Assembly (NCBI RefSeq): GCF_902167145.1
Contig: NC_050105.1
Location: forward strand, 118,065,898 to 118,129,897
Direction of reading: 5' to 3'
Source of the DNA: Zea mays
Taxonomy: Eukaryota > Streptophyta > Magnoliopsida > Poales > Poaceae
DNA: 64,000 nt
Positions 21,864-33,630 of this stretch are shown in pieces (position 1 is the stretch's first letter; each line of letters starts with the position of its first letter). The notes under the pieces are model-generated. The model ran no database searches and was not told the origin of the DNA. It saw nothing but the letters and a program-made list of their open reading frames with translations. Position numbers and translations under genes: made by a program.

Positions 21864-23077
21864 TGAAAGGGAATTAGGCTTACACCTAGTTCTTAATTAA
21901 TTTTGGTGGTTGAATTGCCCAACACAAATAATTGGACTAACTAGTTTGCTCTAGATTATATGTTCTACAGGTGTCAAAGGTTCATCTACAACTATACTAA
22001 ATCGACTGTCCGGAATACCGTAGATTATTCCAGACAGGAGAAGCTTTTTGGAAAAACAGGCCAAGCGCGGACCGTCCGCGACACAAGGATGACCCTCGGA
22101 CAGAACCAATGCAAAAATCCGAGTCTGCACTATGGACCATCCGGAGGACAAGCGCTGACCGTCTGAGACCTCGCTCGGACCGTCCGGCCTCAGGCGCGGA
22201 CCGTCCGGTAGGCAAGGATCCGAAAAACCCGAAGGTGACGGGTTCAGAAAAATGAATTATAGCGGCCTCGCGGACCGTCCGGGGTGCACGACCGGACCGT
22301 CCGCGACTGGCTTTATCTGACATCTGACGACGCATTAAATGCAATATAGCCGTTGATATAGCCGTTACTGCTGACCGTTGCGTTTTCAGCCGTTGATCTA
22401 CAGGGGCGGACCGTCCGGACCAGGCGGGCGGACCGTCCGCGCTCAGCAGAATGGAGCAACGGCTAGGAAGTGGTTGGTGGCTATAAATACAACCCCAACC
22501 ACCTCCATTCACATCATGCAAGTATTCCAACCTTCAACATTCAATACAAGAGCTAGCAATTCATTCCAAGACACATTCAAAGCCTCCATCTCTCCAAGTT
22601 TCACAATTGAGAAAAGAGATCATTAGTGATTAGTGACTTGAGAGAGAAAGTGATCCGTGTGCTATTTGTCGCTCTTGTTGCTTGGCTTTTGCAATCGTGC
22701 TTTCTTTCAATCTTTCATTGTGATCAAACTCACTTGTAATTCAGGCAAGAGACACCAATTGTGTGGTGGTCCTTGCGGGGAAGTTTGTTCCCGTTTGATT
22801 GAGAAGAGAAAGCTCACTCGGTCCGAGGGACCGTTTGAGAGAGGGAAAGGGTTGAAAGAGACCCGGTCTTTGTGACCACCTCAACGAGGAGTAGGTTTGC
22901 GAGAACCGAACCTCGGTAAAACAAATCCTTGTGTCTCACTTCCATATTCGCTTGCGATTTGTTTTGCACCCTCTCTCGCGGACTCAATTATATTTCTAAC
23001 GCTAACCCGGCTTGTAGTTGTGATTATTTTTGAGAATTTCAGTTTCGCCCTATTCACCCCCCTCTAGGCGACTTTCA
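21864..23077 (+). repeat. 3' LTR of element B (1214 bp)
   Basis: Same ends as the left LTR. It lacks a 22-bp GACCGTCC-containing unit and has an extra 12 bp (GTTGATATAGCC) near 22350. It is followed directly by the GGGAG duplication. Confidence 0.95.
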
Positions 23078-24380
23078 GGGAGACTCTGAAGGTTGCCATC
23101 ACAAACGCTGGGGGACAATCGCAAACAGGTGACCGAACGCGGGAACCTGTTATGCGCATCGTGGACGCTGCGGTACACAGACGCGGACAGTCCGGGACCT
23201 TGCCAGATAGTTCGGGTCATTCCAATAGACGGTCCGGCAACGCCAAGGAGCCACGACGACCACGTACCTTCAAACCACGACAATCAGAAATAGGTACGTG
23301 GAAAACTAACACATTCAAGGCAGCTAGTCGGTTGGTCAAATCCAGCCCGACCTTTGATCAATTATTGTCTAAATACGTGAAAAAGAAGGCCGACCCCAGT
23401 GACCGGCCACCAAAGCGACCTCGCTTACCCACCCAGGAGCGGCAGCAGGTTAGGCCGATTGGACCACCTCGCCAATCGGAAAGGACAGGAGGTCATAATG
23501 TTCAATTAAGGCCTAACGCTCCTGCGTGGACACTTCCACCTCCACATACACCCATGTCATGTCATTATACATACATACCACTGCCACCATATATCCCGAA
23601 TCAGATGTGGGGGCGCCACCATATCCATTCAGGATACCACAATACCCCGCCTGGGGGGCACCTCAATCATCTATTTTTGACAGGTTGACACCTTCAGTAC
23701 AAGACCGATTGAAAGCCCCTCAATCAGGTTCGCGAGCATGGGCTCAACAAGATTGTCGGACCACTCGGACACAAAGACCGATTAATCCGGCAGGGGGACA
23801 TACAGCTATAGCCTCCAATAGGACGACAAAAGGAGACTTCATCAAAATAGGAACAACAGATGTCATTATACAGGAAGATGACAAATGGTCGATTATTTTT
23901 GATGAATCGACCAGCACAAACAAAAAAGAAAATACGACTGTCAACAAAACAATCAATCCAAAATACTCCATGCCCCGATGGTGCCCATCGGGATTGACAC
24001 GATCGCAAAAGCGAAAATTGCAGCGCCTAAGAGCAAAGGAGATCAAGGAAAAGGAGGCAGAAAAAATATTCAATGACACGCATCCGCAGTATCCGCCACC
24101 ACAAAAAAGATGGAGACCAAAGGCCGTTGAGAAAAATCAAACGGCCACAAAGACAGAAAATAAAACAACAACTGTATAGCTCTATGCAGGTATGGTAGAC
24201 AGTCCGACTATAAAGGTCGGATCATCCGCACAGGACGCTGACCATCCAACCCCTGAGGTCGAACCATCCGCACTACACCAAGACACCTCCAACAACGTAC
24301 CAACACCCATGGAGGAAGACGACCTGCGAGGAGAAGACCTGGTCGACTACGGAGCTACGCCAGAGCACTTAGAAAATTAG
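23078..24380 (+). pseudogene. gag of element E, C-terminal part
   Basis: This is the continuation of the gag interrupted by element B. The frame runs from 23078 through 23688, then shifts to the frame ending at 24179. The second part contains M-P-R-W-C-P-S-G-L-T-R-S-Q-K-R-K-L-Q-R and a Lys/Glu-rich helix. That box is found in gag C-termini of grass Gypsy elements. A further fragment (24192-24380) has M-E-E-D-D-L-R-G-E-D-L-V-D-Y, which in autonomous relatives lies at the gag-pol junction. Pol does not follow. GACNGTCC-like motifs recur here too (23186, 23228; 24198, 24220, 24240, 24262). Confidence 0.7.
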
Positions 24381-24597
24381 CAAGGTGATGATTGGCTAGA
24401 ACCAGTATGACGCTCGGCGGTGTTGCGACTGACAGTTCGATCAATGCTAAAGGGGTCACGTCCGTTGAGTCAACCATCGAGACCAAGGCCACTGCGTACC
24501 ATCCAAGTAAGTGGCAAGATGCCTAAGAAAACCGATGTGATCACATCGAGTTAGTTGCTTTTGGTTCGCTCAGCTCCACCAAAAGGCAGGGGGCATA
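24381..24597 (+). other. Non-coding end of element E with polypurine tract
   Basis: AAAAGGCAGGGGGCATA (about 24580-24597) abuts the right LTR and would serve as polypurine tract. Nothing else is recognisable here. Confidence 0.6.
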
Positions 24598-25191
24598 TGT
24601 TGAGCTCCAAAATGAGCTGCGGACGGTCCGCGCCTGTGGGCCGGACGGTCTGCGCGTGCGCAGAGCAGATTAGGGTTCCGAGTTTTGTGCTACGGTTGTT
24701 AGCTAGATTCACGGAATTAGCTCGGGAGATTAGTTTGTAAAGGGTCCAGCCCCCTCCTTTATAAATAGAGAGGTATACGACCGATTTGTAATCATCAATC
24801 GAATCAATAACACTTTTATCTCGCATTTATTTCCTGTACAATTAGGAGTAGTTTTAGTCTAGTTCTAGTTTAGCCTCTCAATCCCTAAATTCTCCGCTTC
24901 TCTTCGACTCTACGTCGATTATATGAGTCTAGGTCGGTCTGCCCGAGCCTAGACATCACCTAGGATCTCTCCTCCCCAACGGGGTCCCTCCCGGGAGCGA
25001 GATCCAAGCGCCGCCGGCGATCTTCCGCCGCCCCTGCGCATGCGCGGACCGTCCGGCCGTCAGACAGGAAACCCTAGCCTCGCGCCAGGCCGCAGACCGT
25101 CAGACCCCTGGTCGCGGACCGTTCGCCCCTGTGCAGAGAGCACCACCGCTGGCTCGTGTTGAGTGATTGGCGCGCTAAAAAGGTGTCAACA
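24598..25191 (+). repeat. 3' LTR of element E (594 bp)
   Basis: TGTTGAGCTCC...GGTGTCAACA. It is longer than the left copy mainly by an extra GACCGTTCG-containing unit near 25105. It is followed by the ATACC duplication at 25192-25196. Confidence 0.87.
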
Positions 25192-25196
25192 ATACC

Positions 25197-26529
25197 ACAC
25201 TAGAAATTGATACTGGTCTGTTCAAAATTATTACCGTTGGTACTTTAGTGTGAATAATTAACATTACCATTTACATAACATTTTATGAACCAAAGGACAC
25301 ATATGTTCTTTATTGTCTCTTGCTTATACATATGTGAATATGTATCATGCATGTGTTACTAGAAATTCCATATTGTCTTTTTTGTATTGCTATATAGTGG
25401 TGGGTTTTCGGGGTTCGGTGATCCACTGGTTTGGTTTCAGATTTGGATTATGATCTGAAACTGTGTTTGGGATGGTTTTGCATTTTGAGTTCAGATTTTG
25501 AGTTTAGACTTGCAGAGACACCATCTGATCCGAATTCGCTTTGTTGCCATCCTTACAAATGCACCCTAAGGGTTAGTTTGAGAACACCATTTTTTCAAGA
25601 GATTTTCATTTTTCTAAGGGAAATTAGTTTATTTTCCCTTGAGAAAATAGGAATTCCATGGAAAAATAGAGTTCCTAAACTATCCCTAAGCTTCAATTTT
25701 ATTTAGGAACTTCCATCATGAAGCACTTCATGATCACTGTCTACAAAAGTCAGCAATTGTTTTTCTTGTTACTTCTTGTTTCCCCCTCAAGAAGCAGCGA
25801 CCATATTCGAATCTAGTATGTTATCTAAAAACTAGCATGTATAAAGGTGTTAGATTTCTTATTATTAAAGACCACATCATTTGTATTCAATCAGATTGCC
25901 TAACATGGGATGCAACGCTCACTAAAACCTGGTTCTTGAGTTTTTATGGAATACCGCATAAAGCCATGAACCAAACATGTGAGTAAAACTAAATGACGGT
26001 TGAATTCCAAAGGTGATAGGTGATATAAGTGATGTTCCAAATAAATCTGACAAAAATGTCAATAAAAAATAAAGGGGAATTGCATTGATGCCCCTACTTG
26101 GGATGCAACTCTTTTATCCTCGTTTTTTAAAGTTTACACGTATACCTCCTTTTCTAAACGAACATACAGTTTAACCCTATTTTGTTAGCATCACTTAATG
26201 GTGTTAACTTATCCTTAAGAAACGTTCATACCCTTGCACCGTTACCCATTCTTTTATCAACTGTTTGCAAATTTACACATTCTTTTATCAACTGTTTGTA
26301 AATTTATCCTTAAGAAACGTTCTTACCTCTTTTATAAACACAACAGTTTCCCCAGTCCATTAGTACTATGATGCCTATCTTTGTTTCTCATTTTCTTCTT
26401 CTGGAACATCCGTTGCCCGGTAGCCAATCAATGCTGTGTTTCAGTCTGGGTGTTCTGAATTCTGATCCCAGGCTAGTTCCAACATCCATTACCCAGCCAA
26501 CATCTCTTTCTCTTCCCTGATTGAGCGAG
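25197..26529. other. Intergenic sequence without genes
   Basis: AT-rich unique-looking DNA. It holds a small MITE (25564-25690) and a partial tandem duplication around 26212-26325, where TTATCCTTAAGAAACGTTC flanks a two-fold repeat of TTCTTTTATCAACTGTTTG. The ORF near 25431 has no recognisable domain and is probably chance. Confidence 0.5.
25564..25690. mobile_element. Small MITE-like inverted repeat
   Basis: The left end GGTTAGTTTGAGAAC and the right end, inverted (ATAGTTTAGGAACTC), are imperfect inverted repeats. CCCTAAG occurs on both outer sides and may be the target duplication. Its length of about 125 bp and internal self-complementarity fit a MITE; the superfamily is not certain. Confidence 0.5.
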
Positions 26530-28009
26530 CACTACCGGAATCGCGTTCTTTGCCGAGTGTCTAAGACACTCGGCAAAGGCTATTTTACATTCGGCAAAGG
26601 CAAAGAACACTCGGCACAGATTTCATCGGCAAAGGGTTCTTTGCCGAGTGCTTTTTTTCGGACACTCGGCAAAGACTTTGCCGAGTGTCAAAAAGCACTC
26701 GGCAAAGAAAAACACTCGGCAAATTAAGAATTGAAAAAATTTAAAAAAAACAGCAAAACATTTTTTAAATTCTAGCAACAACTCTCCAACTCTACCCTAT
26801 TACCTTACCCGTTGCCCTATCATTTTTCACTATTATTTTAAATCAAACTTATATGTTTTGTAAATGGTGAGATTCGAACTCTCAACCTCTCTCTCGCGCA
26901 TACCTTCCTATACCACTACACTACTACACCAATTATGTTTATATTACGTTTCCATTCCCCATGTACTATAACAAATCGAGAGTAATTTGATTATTTAAGG
27001 CACTAAATGAGTTCATTTGAAAATGTGACCAACTATAAAGTTGCATAACTTTTTAAGATCTAAAAGTTTTATTTTAATAGTTTCTACATCCGAGATCGTT
27101 TATAAAATTTGAATTTTAAATTTAAAAACTTCACACGAAATTTTCAATGATAAGATGATTTCAAATCAAAAAATTGTCAACTACAAAGTTTCATTACATT
27201 TCAAGACCTACAACTTTTATTCTGGTGATTTTTCCATCTGAGACAGTTTGAAAAATTCAAATTTCAAAATTTAAACATAGTTTTGCATAACAAGATGATT
27301 TCAAACTAAAACATTGTCAACTACAAAGTTTCATAACTCTTCAATACCTACAACTTTCATGTTGGTGGTTTTTCCTTTCGAAGTCGTTTTCAAAATTCAA
27401 ATTTTAAATTTTTTAAATTCAGACGTAGTTTTCGTTGACAATATGACTTCAAATGAAAAAGTTGTCAACTATAAACTTTTATAACTTCTCAAGATCTATA
27501 AAGTTTATTTTGGTTGTTTGATAATTTGTTTATCTCATATGATGGTTCTAACAATATGCACAAATTCTATACGTCTCTCTCGTAGTTTCATAAACTACGA
27601 GAGAGATATAGGTTTTATGAACAAATTTATTTTTATTTTGTCATATGAAGAAATGTTCAATATATAAATTGTACATCATGATGAGTTATACAAATTTGTA
27701 GTTGAAAACTTTTTCATTTGAATTAATTTACTACTTTAAAATGTGATTTTTAAATTGTCTTTGCCTAGTGTTGGAGAAAAAACACTCGGCAAACAGCTCT
27801 TTGCCGAGTGTTGTATTTGTGACACTCGGCAAAGAGCCCTTTGCCGAGTGTCAAAAATAAAACACTCGGCAAAGAGCTTCTTCGCTGAGTGTTTTCTTTT
27901 ACCGAGGGTTTTTTGCGTGGCACTCGGCAAAGAGCTCTTTGCCGAGTGCCCGAAATAAAACACTCGGCAAAGAATATGACACTCGGTAAAGAGCTAAATT
28001 CCGGTAGTG
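26530..28009. mobile_element. Non-autonomous CACTA element, 1480 bp
   Basis: It starts CACTACCGGAATC and ends GATTCCGGTAGTG-like (AATTCCGGTAGTG), with the 3-bp target duplication GAG on both sides (26527-26529 and 28010-28012). Subterminal regions hold many TTTGCCGAGTG/CACTCGGCAAA repeats in both orientations (26555-26725 and 27760-27990), the usual binding sites for a CACTA transposase. No transposase domain is visible, so mobility would need an autonomous relative. The apparent ORFs at both ends are only translations of the subterminal repeats. Confidence 0.92.
27030..27520. repeat. Internal repeats of about 145 nt and a perfect hairpin in the CACTA element
   Basis: Four degenerate direct copies of CAACTACAAAGTTTCATAAC plus flanking text start at 27030, 27178, 27318 and 27466 (steps 148, 140, 148). 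Just beyond, at 27574-27588 and 27592-27606, are perfect 15-bp inverted arms (TCTCTCTCGTAGTTT) with a 3-nt loop. The second CACTA has two copies of the same unit. Confidence 0.7.
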
Positions 28010-29792
28010 GAGATAGCAACATGCAAAGCTTCAAAATTTGCTTCTTCCATTCCAGAGCGGCCGAGCGGGTGTGTGCGTGAGTGTGTGACTGGTAAAGGAG
28101 CTTGGCGGCTGTGTGAACTCGTCAACTCAAGCTACGTAGGCGACGGTGAGGCTGGGTTAGGCAAGGAGGGGCGTGAGGGAGACACCAACCATCCATCATA
28201 CATGTCGCTCTCAGAATAGTGCAACCATGTTTTTGTCAAACACTTCCTAACCATATGTGCACCTGATTTCCTGCAGGCGTTAGTATTCCAATGCAATGCA
28301 TGGCAATTTTAATATCTGCTTGATGCCGGCGAGGATCTGCTATCTTTGTTCCTGTATCCTGTCCCAAAAAAAAAAGAATGCCCCCAACAATCTTTTAGAT
28401 CCATGGTTTTTGAAATGGGTGGTGGAGCAGTTTTGTTCTGTTCTGAGCTGTGACTGCCGGCGAAGATGAGCGTCCATGCGTCTGCATGCCTCACTGGTTC
28501 CACTTTCCTGGTCACTAGTTGGACTCTAAGACTATGATTTAATTCATGTTACCGTCAATTTAGTCAACAAGTCAGTTGGCGTTTGCCGACCCCCTCAACA
28601 AGTCAGTATATATTGATTTGCTCATGCTACCAATTTACAACTCCAATTTACAAATGGGAGCCGGCCGGAAGAGAAAAAAAAAATTCGGACACGTTTTGTC
28701 AGATACAGAACCAAAGGGCAAACGGACAGATCTGACTGATGATTAGCGTCGACAAGAAATCTTTTCAATCTGAGGATTATAATGAAGTTCTATTCGATAG
28801 GGCTTCTTCGCGAACAGTTTAATTTGACCTAAAAATGTAGAAAGTCGTAGGAGCCAAGGTGGCTTCACACTTCTCTTCCAAAAAAAAAGAACTTATCCTC
28901 TATGATTTGTTTGGTTAGAAGATGATTGAAATGAAACGGAACAAGGAGAAAATTGGTTCATTTCCCTCAATCCTCTCTGATCCCCTCAGGTCTAGTTCAA
29001 ATACTTCTGTATTGAAGTGGTTTGGTAAGAAATTGGAGAGTGTTTAAATCCCTAATAGATCAAAACCCCGCTTAATACATCTCAATCTACTTGAAACACC
29101 CTCGTTTCTAGATTATCTAAACTAGGCCTCATGCTTTGTTCGGTTGTACGGGGATCACAGATAACTAAAGGAATTAAATCCATTTATATTCAATTTTAAC
29201 TAACAAATGATTTAATTCATTTTAATCCTCTTCAATCCCAAGAAACCGTAGGTCTTTCGCTCAACCAGTGAGCCGTACCAACCAATATACTACTATACTC
29301 CGTCCTTCCATATTATTTGACATCTTAGCTAATCTCACATGCTAATGCTAATAAGGACTAAGGGGCATTAAAGAGGAAAAGTATTCCATAAAACTTGCAT
29401 ATTTATTTATTTAAAACATACGACAAAACCTGTGTATCGTTACCACCATACAATTCACCAGTTTAAATGTTGCAAAATCTATCAAACTAAATCACCCACG
29501 CTCATAACCTTCACTAAATCCACCAAACAAATTACACTCAGATTTAACACATCATCAAAACCAACTGTTCAGATTTGGATAACCCCTCTCACTTACTCAA
29601 ATCTAATGAACAATATTATTTGGATCATTCCTCACTTTCATCCCTCCCCTCCCCCTCTCATGCGACCCTGTTGTCCCCTCACTCTCACTCGTGCCGCCGT
29701 CGACCCCTCACCTTATTAGAATCATAGCGTAGCACGTGCTATATGCTAGTATTAGTAAGAAGGAAGCGAATGCATGAGCCAAATGCACCATA

Positions 29793-30660
29793 CACTAGTA
29801 CAAAAAAGCTATGTATAGGAGGTTCAGAACCCTTTTTTACAAGCATTTCTCAGAACCGTCAGTGTTAAGAACCTGTAGAAATCGATCTTTTCACACCCGA
29901 TTAGTTAAGATCCGCCAATAGAAATCGGTTTCTACTGACGGTTGAGCTAATAAAACTGCTAGTGGAAACTGGATTTTCACTGATGGTTGATGTAACAAAA
30001 CGCCAGCACAAATCCTTTCTAGGAAATATAGACTATGTTTTAAAAATAGGAAAAATATTTTAATTAGCAGGGGAGGCATTTGCCTCCTCTACCACTCCCC
30101 ATCACGTGCCTTGTGCCTATATTGTGGGTTTATTGCCCACGTATTAGAACAAATCGAATGTAATTTGATTGTTTGAGACTGCAAACGAATTCAAACAAAA
30201 AATTCAACTACAGAGTTGAATAGCTTTTTAAGTTCTACAAGTTTTATTTTTGTATTTTTTCATCTGAGGTCGTTTGCAAAAATTTGCATTTTAAATTTGA
30301 TAGATTCAAATGCAATTTTGAATGCCAAGATGATTTTAAATGAAAAAGTTATCGACTACAAAGTTTCATAACTTTTATAGATCTACAACTTTTATTTTGA
30401 TATTTTTCCCTACGAGGTCATTTGAAAAACTGGAAAAATCAATTTCAAATTATTTGTACTTGCGGTTCCGAAATAAATCCGCTAGTAGAAATCATGGATT
30501 TGTATTGGCGATTTTCTTAACAAACTAATAGTACAAATATGATTTTTACTAGAGGTTTTTATGTTGAGTTGACCATTTTATTTTACTAGCGTTCGATAAC
30601 TAAAACCGTACGTAGAAATTAGACCTCACTGCATGTATAGAACTTTTTTTTGTACTAGTG
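29793..30660. mobile_element. Second non-autonomous CACTA-like element, 868 bp
   Basis: It starts CACTAGTACAAAAAAG and ends CTTTTTTTTGTACTAGTG, giving 15-bp terminal inverted repeats. Flanks are ATA and AAT, so the 3-bp duplication is not clean. Internal text repeats the unit seen in the first CACTA (starts about 30205 and 30353, 148 nt apart). Subterminal repeats resemble GACGGTT...AAAACYGCTAGT. No transposase is present. Confidence 0.82.
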
Positions 30661-30770
30661 AATATGACAATAAGACTTGCTTGACAAGAATTACCATCCA
30701 AGGTGAAAAACCTAAGGAACTATTGGCAACCACATGAGCAACATGAAGAAAGAAGTGGAAAAGAACTACG

Positions 30771-30896
30771 GGTCTATTTGGTTCGCAGCTAACTGTGACA
30801 CACTTTGTCTAAGGTTAGTCGGTTGAATTGAAGAACTAACCTTAGGCAGAAAACGTTATGAAAAGTGTGGTAAGTTAGATAGCAAACCAAATAGGC
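30771..30896. mobile_element. Short MITE
   Basis: GGTCTATTTGGTTCGCAGCT at the left and its imperfect inverse (GGCCTATTTGGTTTGCTATC) at the right form terminal inverted repeats, with a second self-complementary stretch inside (CTAAGGTTAGT / AACTAACCTTAG). A CTA or TA next to each end may be the target duplication. The superfamily is not assigned. Confidence 0.55.
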
Positions 30897-31186
30897 CTAG
30901 ACTTATCCAGCCAACATAAAAGTACCTCTTTCGGGTGCATTCCCATGCTAGTTACATGTGAAGGAGGCGTCCCATTGTACCGTACCTATCTAGGTACAAC
31001 TTGTTAGCTACAATCAAGTCCTTCATGTAATCGCTGCACGATTAAACTATAAAAAGTTACAAAACTCTTAAAAATATTTATAGATGTACTTTATTATTTA
31101 CCCTATCTATATATCAAGGTTTAAATTCTAATTCATCTTTTTTATAACTATTCACATAGGATTAATTATGATTTGAAATTTAGTAT

Positions 31187-31363
31187 TGTCGGTGTTATGA
31201 CTCGAGGATCCTATCAACTAGTGAATTAGTGTTGCGTGCCGAGACTCAGATGGGTGATGCAAGAAGACACATGCTTTTATCCTAGTTCGGGCAAGAGAAG
31301 GCCCTACTTTGAGTAGAGAGGGATGAAACTTATATTACTTGCACCTAGATGCTTGTAGTAGGG
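31187..31363. mobile_element. Solo LTR D, left part
   Basis: It begins TGTCGGTGTTATGACTCG after AGTAT (31182-31186). It is interrupted by element C and resumes at 44196. The start resembles LTRs of large maize Gypsy elements. Joined length is about 1.4 kb, and no internal region is present. Confidence 0.75.
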
Positions 31364-32849
31364 TGAAAGGATCACGATGCCCAAGAGGGGGGGGGGTGAA
31401 TTGGGCTTTTCTAAAAATCAACACTAATTAAAACCTAAGCAAGAGCTAAGCAAGAGCCCAACTTCACCCCAACAACTAGCACTAAGAATATAATACTAGA
31501 AATGCAACAATGCTAAGACAATACTTCAAATACTTGCTAAACAAATACACAATGTAAAGTGCTTGAATTAAGTGCGGAATGTAAAGCAAGGTTTAGAAGA
31601 CTCCTCCAATTTTTCTCGAGGTATCGAAGAGTCGGCACTCTCCACTAGTCCTCGTTGGAGCACCCACGCAAGGGTATCGCTCCCCCTTGGTCCTCACAAG
31701 AACCAAGTGCTCACTACGAGATGATCCTTTACCACTCCGGCGCGGTGGATCCCTCGAGACCGCTTACAAACTTGAGTCGGGTCACCAACAAGATCTTCAC
31801 GGTGATCACCGAGCTCCCAACGCCACCAAGCCGTCTAGGTGATGCCGATCACCAAGAGTAACAAGCCGTAGACTTTTGCTTGACCAAGACAAGCCTAATG
31901 CAAGTGGTGTGTGCTCTAGGTGGCTCTCGCTAGCGCTAATGAGGAACAAACGCGGATTAAGATTCTCTAATCTCCTCACTAGGCTTTTGGTGCTTGCAAT
32001 GCTCTAGCAATGTGCTGGAATAAATGTTGAGTGCAAGACATTGAATATGGTGGGTGGAAGGGGTATAAATAGCCCTCACCCACCAACTAGCAGTTACAGG
32101 CAACTTTCTGCGCACTGGCGCACCGGACAGTCCGGTGCGCCACCGGTGCGCCAACGGTCGTTTCCAACGGCTAGTTCTGACAGCTAGCCGTTGGACTCAT
32201 GGCACACCGGACAGTGAACAGTCACTGTCCGGTGCACACCGGACAGTCCGGTGCGATGTCCGGTGCGCTGTCCGGTGCGCCACTAAAATTCATCTCTGAA
32301 ACCTGCGCTCTCGGGTTTCTAGGTGGAGAAGGACCTTCCCCGGGCCAGCCAGGCCCCACCTGGCAGAGGGTGCACCGGACAGTCCGGTGCACACCGGACA
32401 GTCCGGTGCCCCTAGGGCCAGAAACCCTAACTCTTGTTTTTCAGCTGATTTTCAAATCGGTTTTCGTTCTAACTTGTGAGTGAGTTCGAGAGTGACACCT
32501 AGCACTGTATGTGAGTGTGATTGTGCACCAACACTACACTAGAACTCTCTTGGTCAAACTACTCATCGACAACCCTCTTTATAGTATAGCTAAAAGAGAA
32601 TAAAAGACCTAACTAAATCACGAGTGTCCACATCTCCTTGACACTCGGACTCTGTAGACCTTCACCTTTTGTTTCGTCATTTTAGCCGTCGCTTCGAGTG
32701 CTTATCTCCGGGATTGTTTTCACTGTTGTAGTACTTCTACCTGTCATGCGACCTAACTTACCATTTGTCTCTGCAAAACATACGTTAGTCACATATAATA
32801 TTACGTTGTCATTAATCACTAAAACCAACCAGGGGCCTATATGCTTTCA
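31364..32849 (-). repeat. 3' LTR of element C (1486 bp)
   Basis: On the plus strand it runs TGAAAGGATCACG...ATGCTTTCA. It carries several GGACAGTCC palindromes (32126, 32242, 32378, 32397). The predicted ORFs in it are duplicated in the other LTR and have no domain. Confidence 0.93.
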
Positions 32850-33282
32850 ATCTCCCCCTTTTTGGTGATTGATGACAACCCTACAAGTTTTGAGAGAGTA
32901 GTTTGTTTTGAAGTTTCTATCAATAGAAAGGATGGTTAGTTATACTTAGTAATCTTTAACAGAAAGAACGTGTACCATACTAATAAGAGTGAGAGCATAC
33001 ACATCATAAGATTCTTGTTCATATAAAAGTGAAGTTAAATCAATGAAACAAGAACTAGAAGACTGGTGATAAAATATAAGGTGAAAACATAATACACACA
33101 GTCAATCATAAGCAACGAGAGTATATATCGAGTTTGTGAGCCAAAAACATCAAGCTAGTACAGAGAGTAGCAAGCACATATATTACATCAAAATGACTCT
33201 CTACTAACTCTCTCACTCCCCTTAGCTCTCACAACTCATATCTCTCCCCCTTTGGCGTCAAACACCAAAAGGGCACCCGAAC
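32850..33282 (-). other. Polypurine tracts and 3' untranslated region of element C
   Basis: Minus-strand AAAAAGGGGGAGATTG abuts the LTR (32850-32864), and a second tract CCAAAGGGGGAGA lies at 33242-33254, just after the extra ORF. The rest is AT-rich without features. Confidence 0.75.
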
Positions 33283-33630
33283 CTAAACATCTGAAGCGGG
33301 AGGAGGCGGCGGGGGCGCATCCGATTGCGGTCGAGGCAGCAGAGCGAACGTCGGCGGAGGGTCAGAGTCAGTCTCGGATCCAGGATCTGCGATAGAAGCT
33401 GGAGCTGGTACTGACTCGGACTGAGGCCACGCTGCAGGAGCTGCCGGAACAGAAGAGGTCACAGATACTGCCACAACAGTAGTGGTGACAGCAGCTGCTG
33501 GTGGCACTGGCGGCTGTGGGCAGACAGAGCTGAGAACCGGAGAGGTGAAAGCCAAAGTGACCGGCCGGAGTGGAGAGGGACCAACAGAAGGAATAGGGGG
33601 TCTGGTCTGAATCGCTGGCACAACTGGAGC

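Larger units (their letters stand above)
13840..23077 (+). mobile_element. Near-intact Sirevirus Copia retrotransposon B (Opie/Ji-like), 9238 bp
   Basis: It has two LTRs (13840-15063 and 21864-23077), a perfect primer-binding site, long gag and pol frames, polypurine tracts before the right LTR, and a perfect 5-bp duplication GGGAG (13835-13839 and 23078-23082). It lies within the gag of element E, in the same orientation. My hand count gives about 11 substitutions plus a 22-bp and a 12-bp indel between the LTRs, about 1%, so it is young. There is no envelope-position ORF between pol and the right LTR, unlike element C. One possible defect is the protease active site (D-N-G instead of D-S-G). 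Assignment to the SIRE lineage is firm; the Opie/Ji family level is inferred. Confidence 0.95.
10956..25191 (+). mobile_element. Gypsy-like LTR retrotransposon E carrying gag but no visible pol, split by element B
   Basis: Two LTRs (10956-11528 and 24598-25191) in direct orientation are flanked by the 5-bp duplication ATACC (10951-10955 and 25192-25196). A primer-site-like sequence follows the left LTR and a purine tract precedes the right one, so it reads on the plus strand. Excluding nested element B, the interior is only about 3.8 kb. It encodes a decayed Retrotrans_gag-type protein and its C-terminal extension. I find no protease, reverse transcriptase, RNase H or integrase. It therefore looks non-autonomous, needing enzymes from a related Gypsy element. 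The LTRs differ at about 29 positions in 570 by my hand count. The gag places it nearest the Gypsy/Tat-type elements of grasses; the family name is not determined. Confidence 0.85.
28013..31186. repeat. Left copy of a duplicated non-coding block (X1)
   Basis: Segments here match 51895-54485 in the same order and orientation. Examples are GCAAAGCTTCAAAATTTGC (28021 region against 51900), ACTCAAGCTACGTAGGCGAC (28123 against 52267), GTGACTGCCGGCGAAGATGA (28449 against 52809), AATTTACAAATGGGAGCCGG, CTTTCGCTCAACCAGTGAG (29252 against 53287) and GTGCATTCCCATGC (30936 against 53922). Identity is interrupted by private insertions in each copy (CACTA, MITEs, solo LTR D here; SINE there). No gene is recognisable in it. 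The MITE-like text at 28910-29240 is absent from the right copy. Confidence 0.8.

Noticed and set aside
26521..28034. Cys/Leu/Pro repeat proteins at the ends of the CACTA element, and a possible CRISPR-like array
   Set aside because: The repeats are TTTGCCGAGTG subterminal motifs in both orientations with irregular spacing; this is a plant genome and the termini are CACTA.
32853..33282. A possible small gene downstream of the extra ORF of element C
   Set aside because: AT-rich, bounded by polypurine tracts, and without any frame of note; it is 3' untranslated region.
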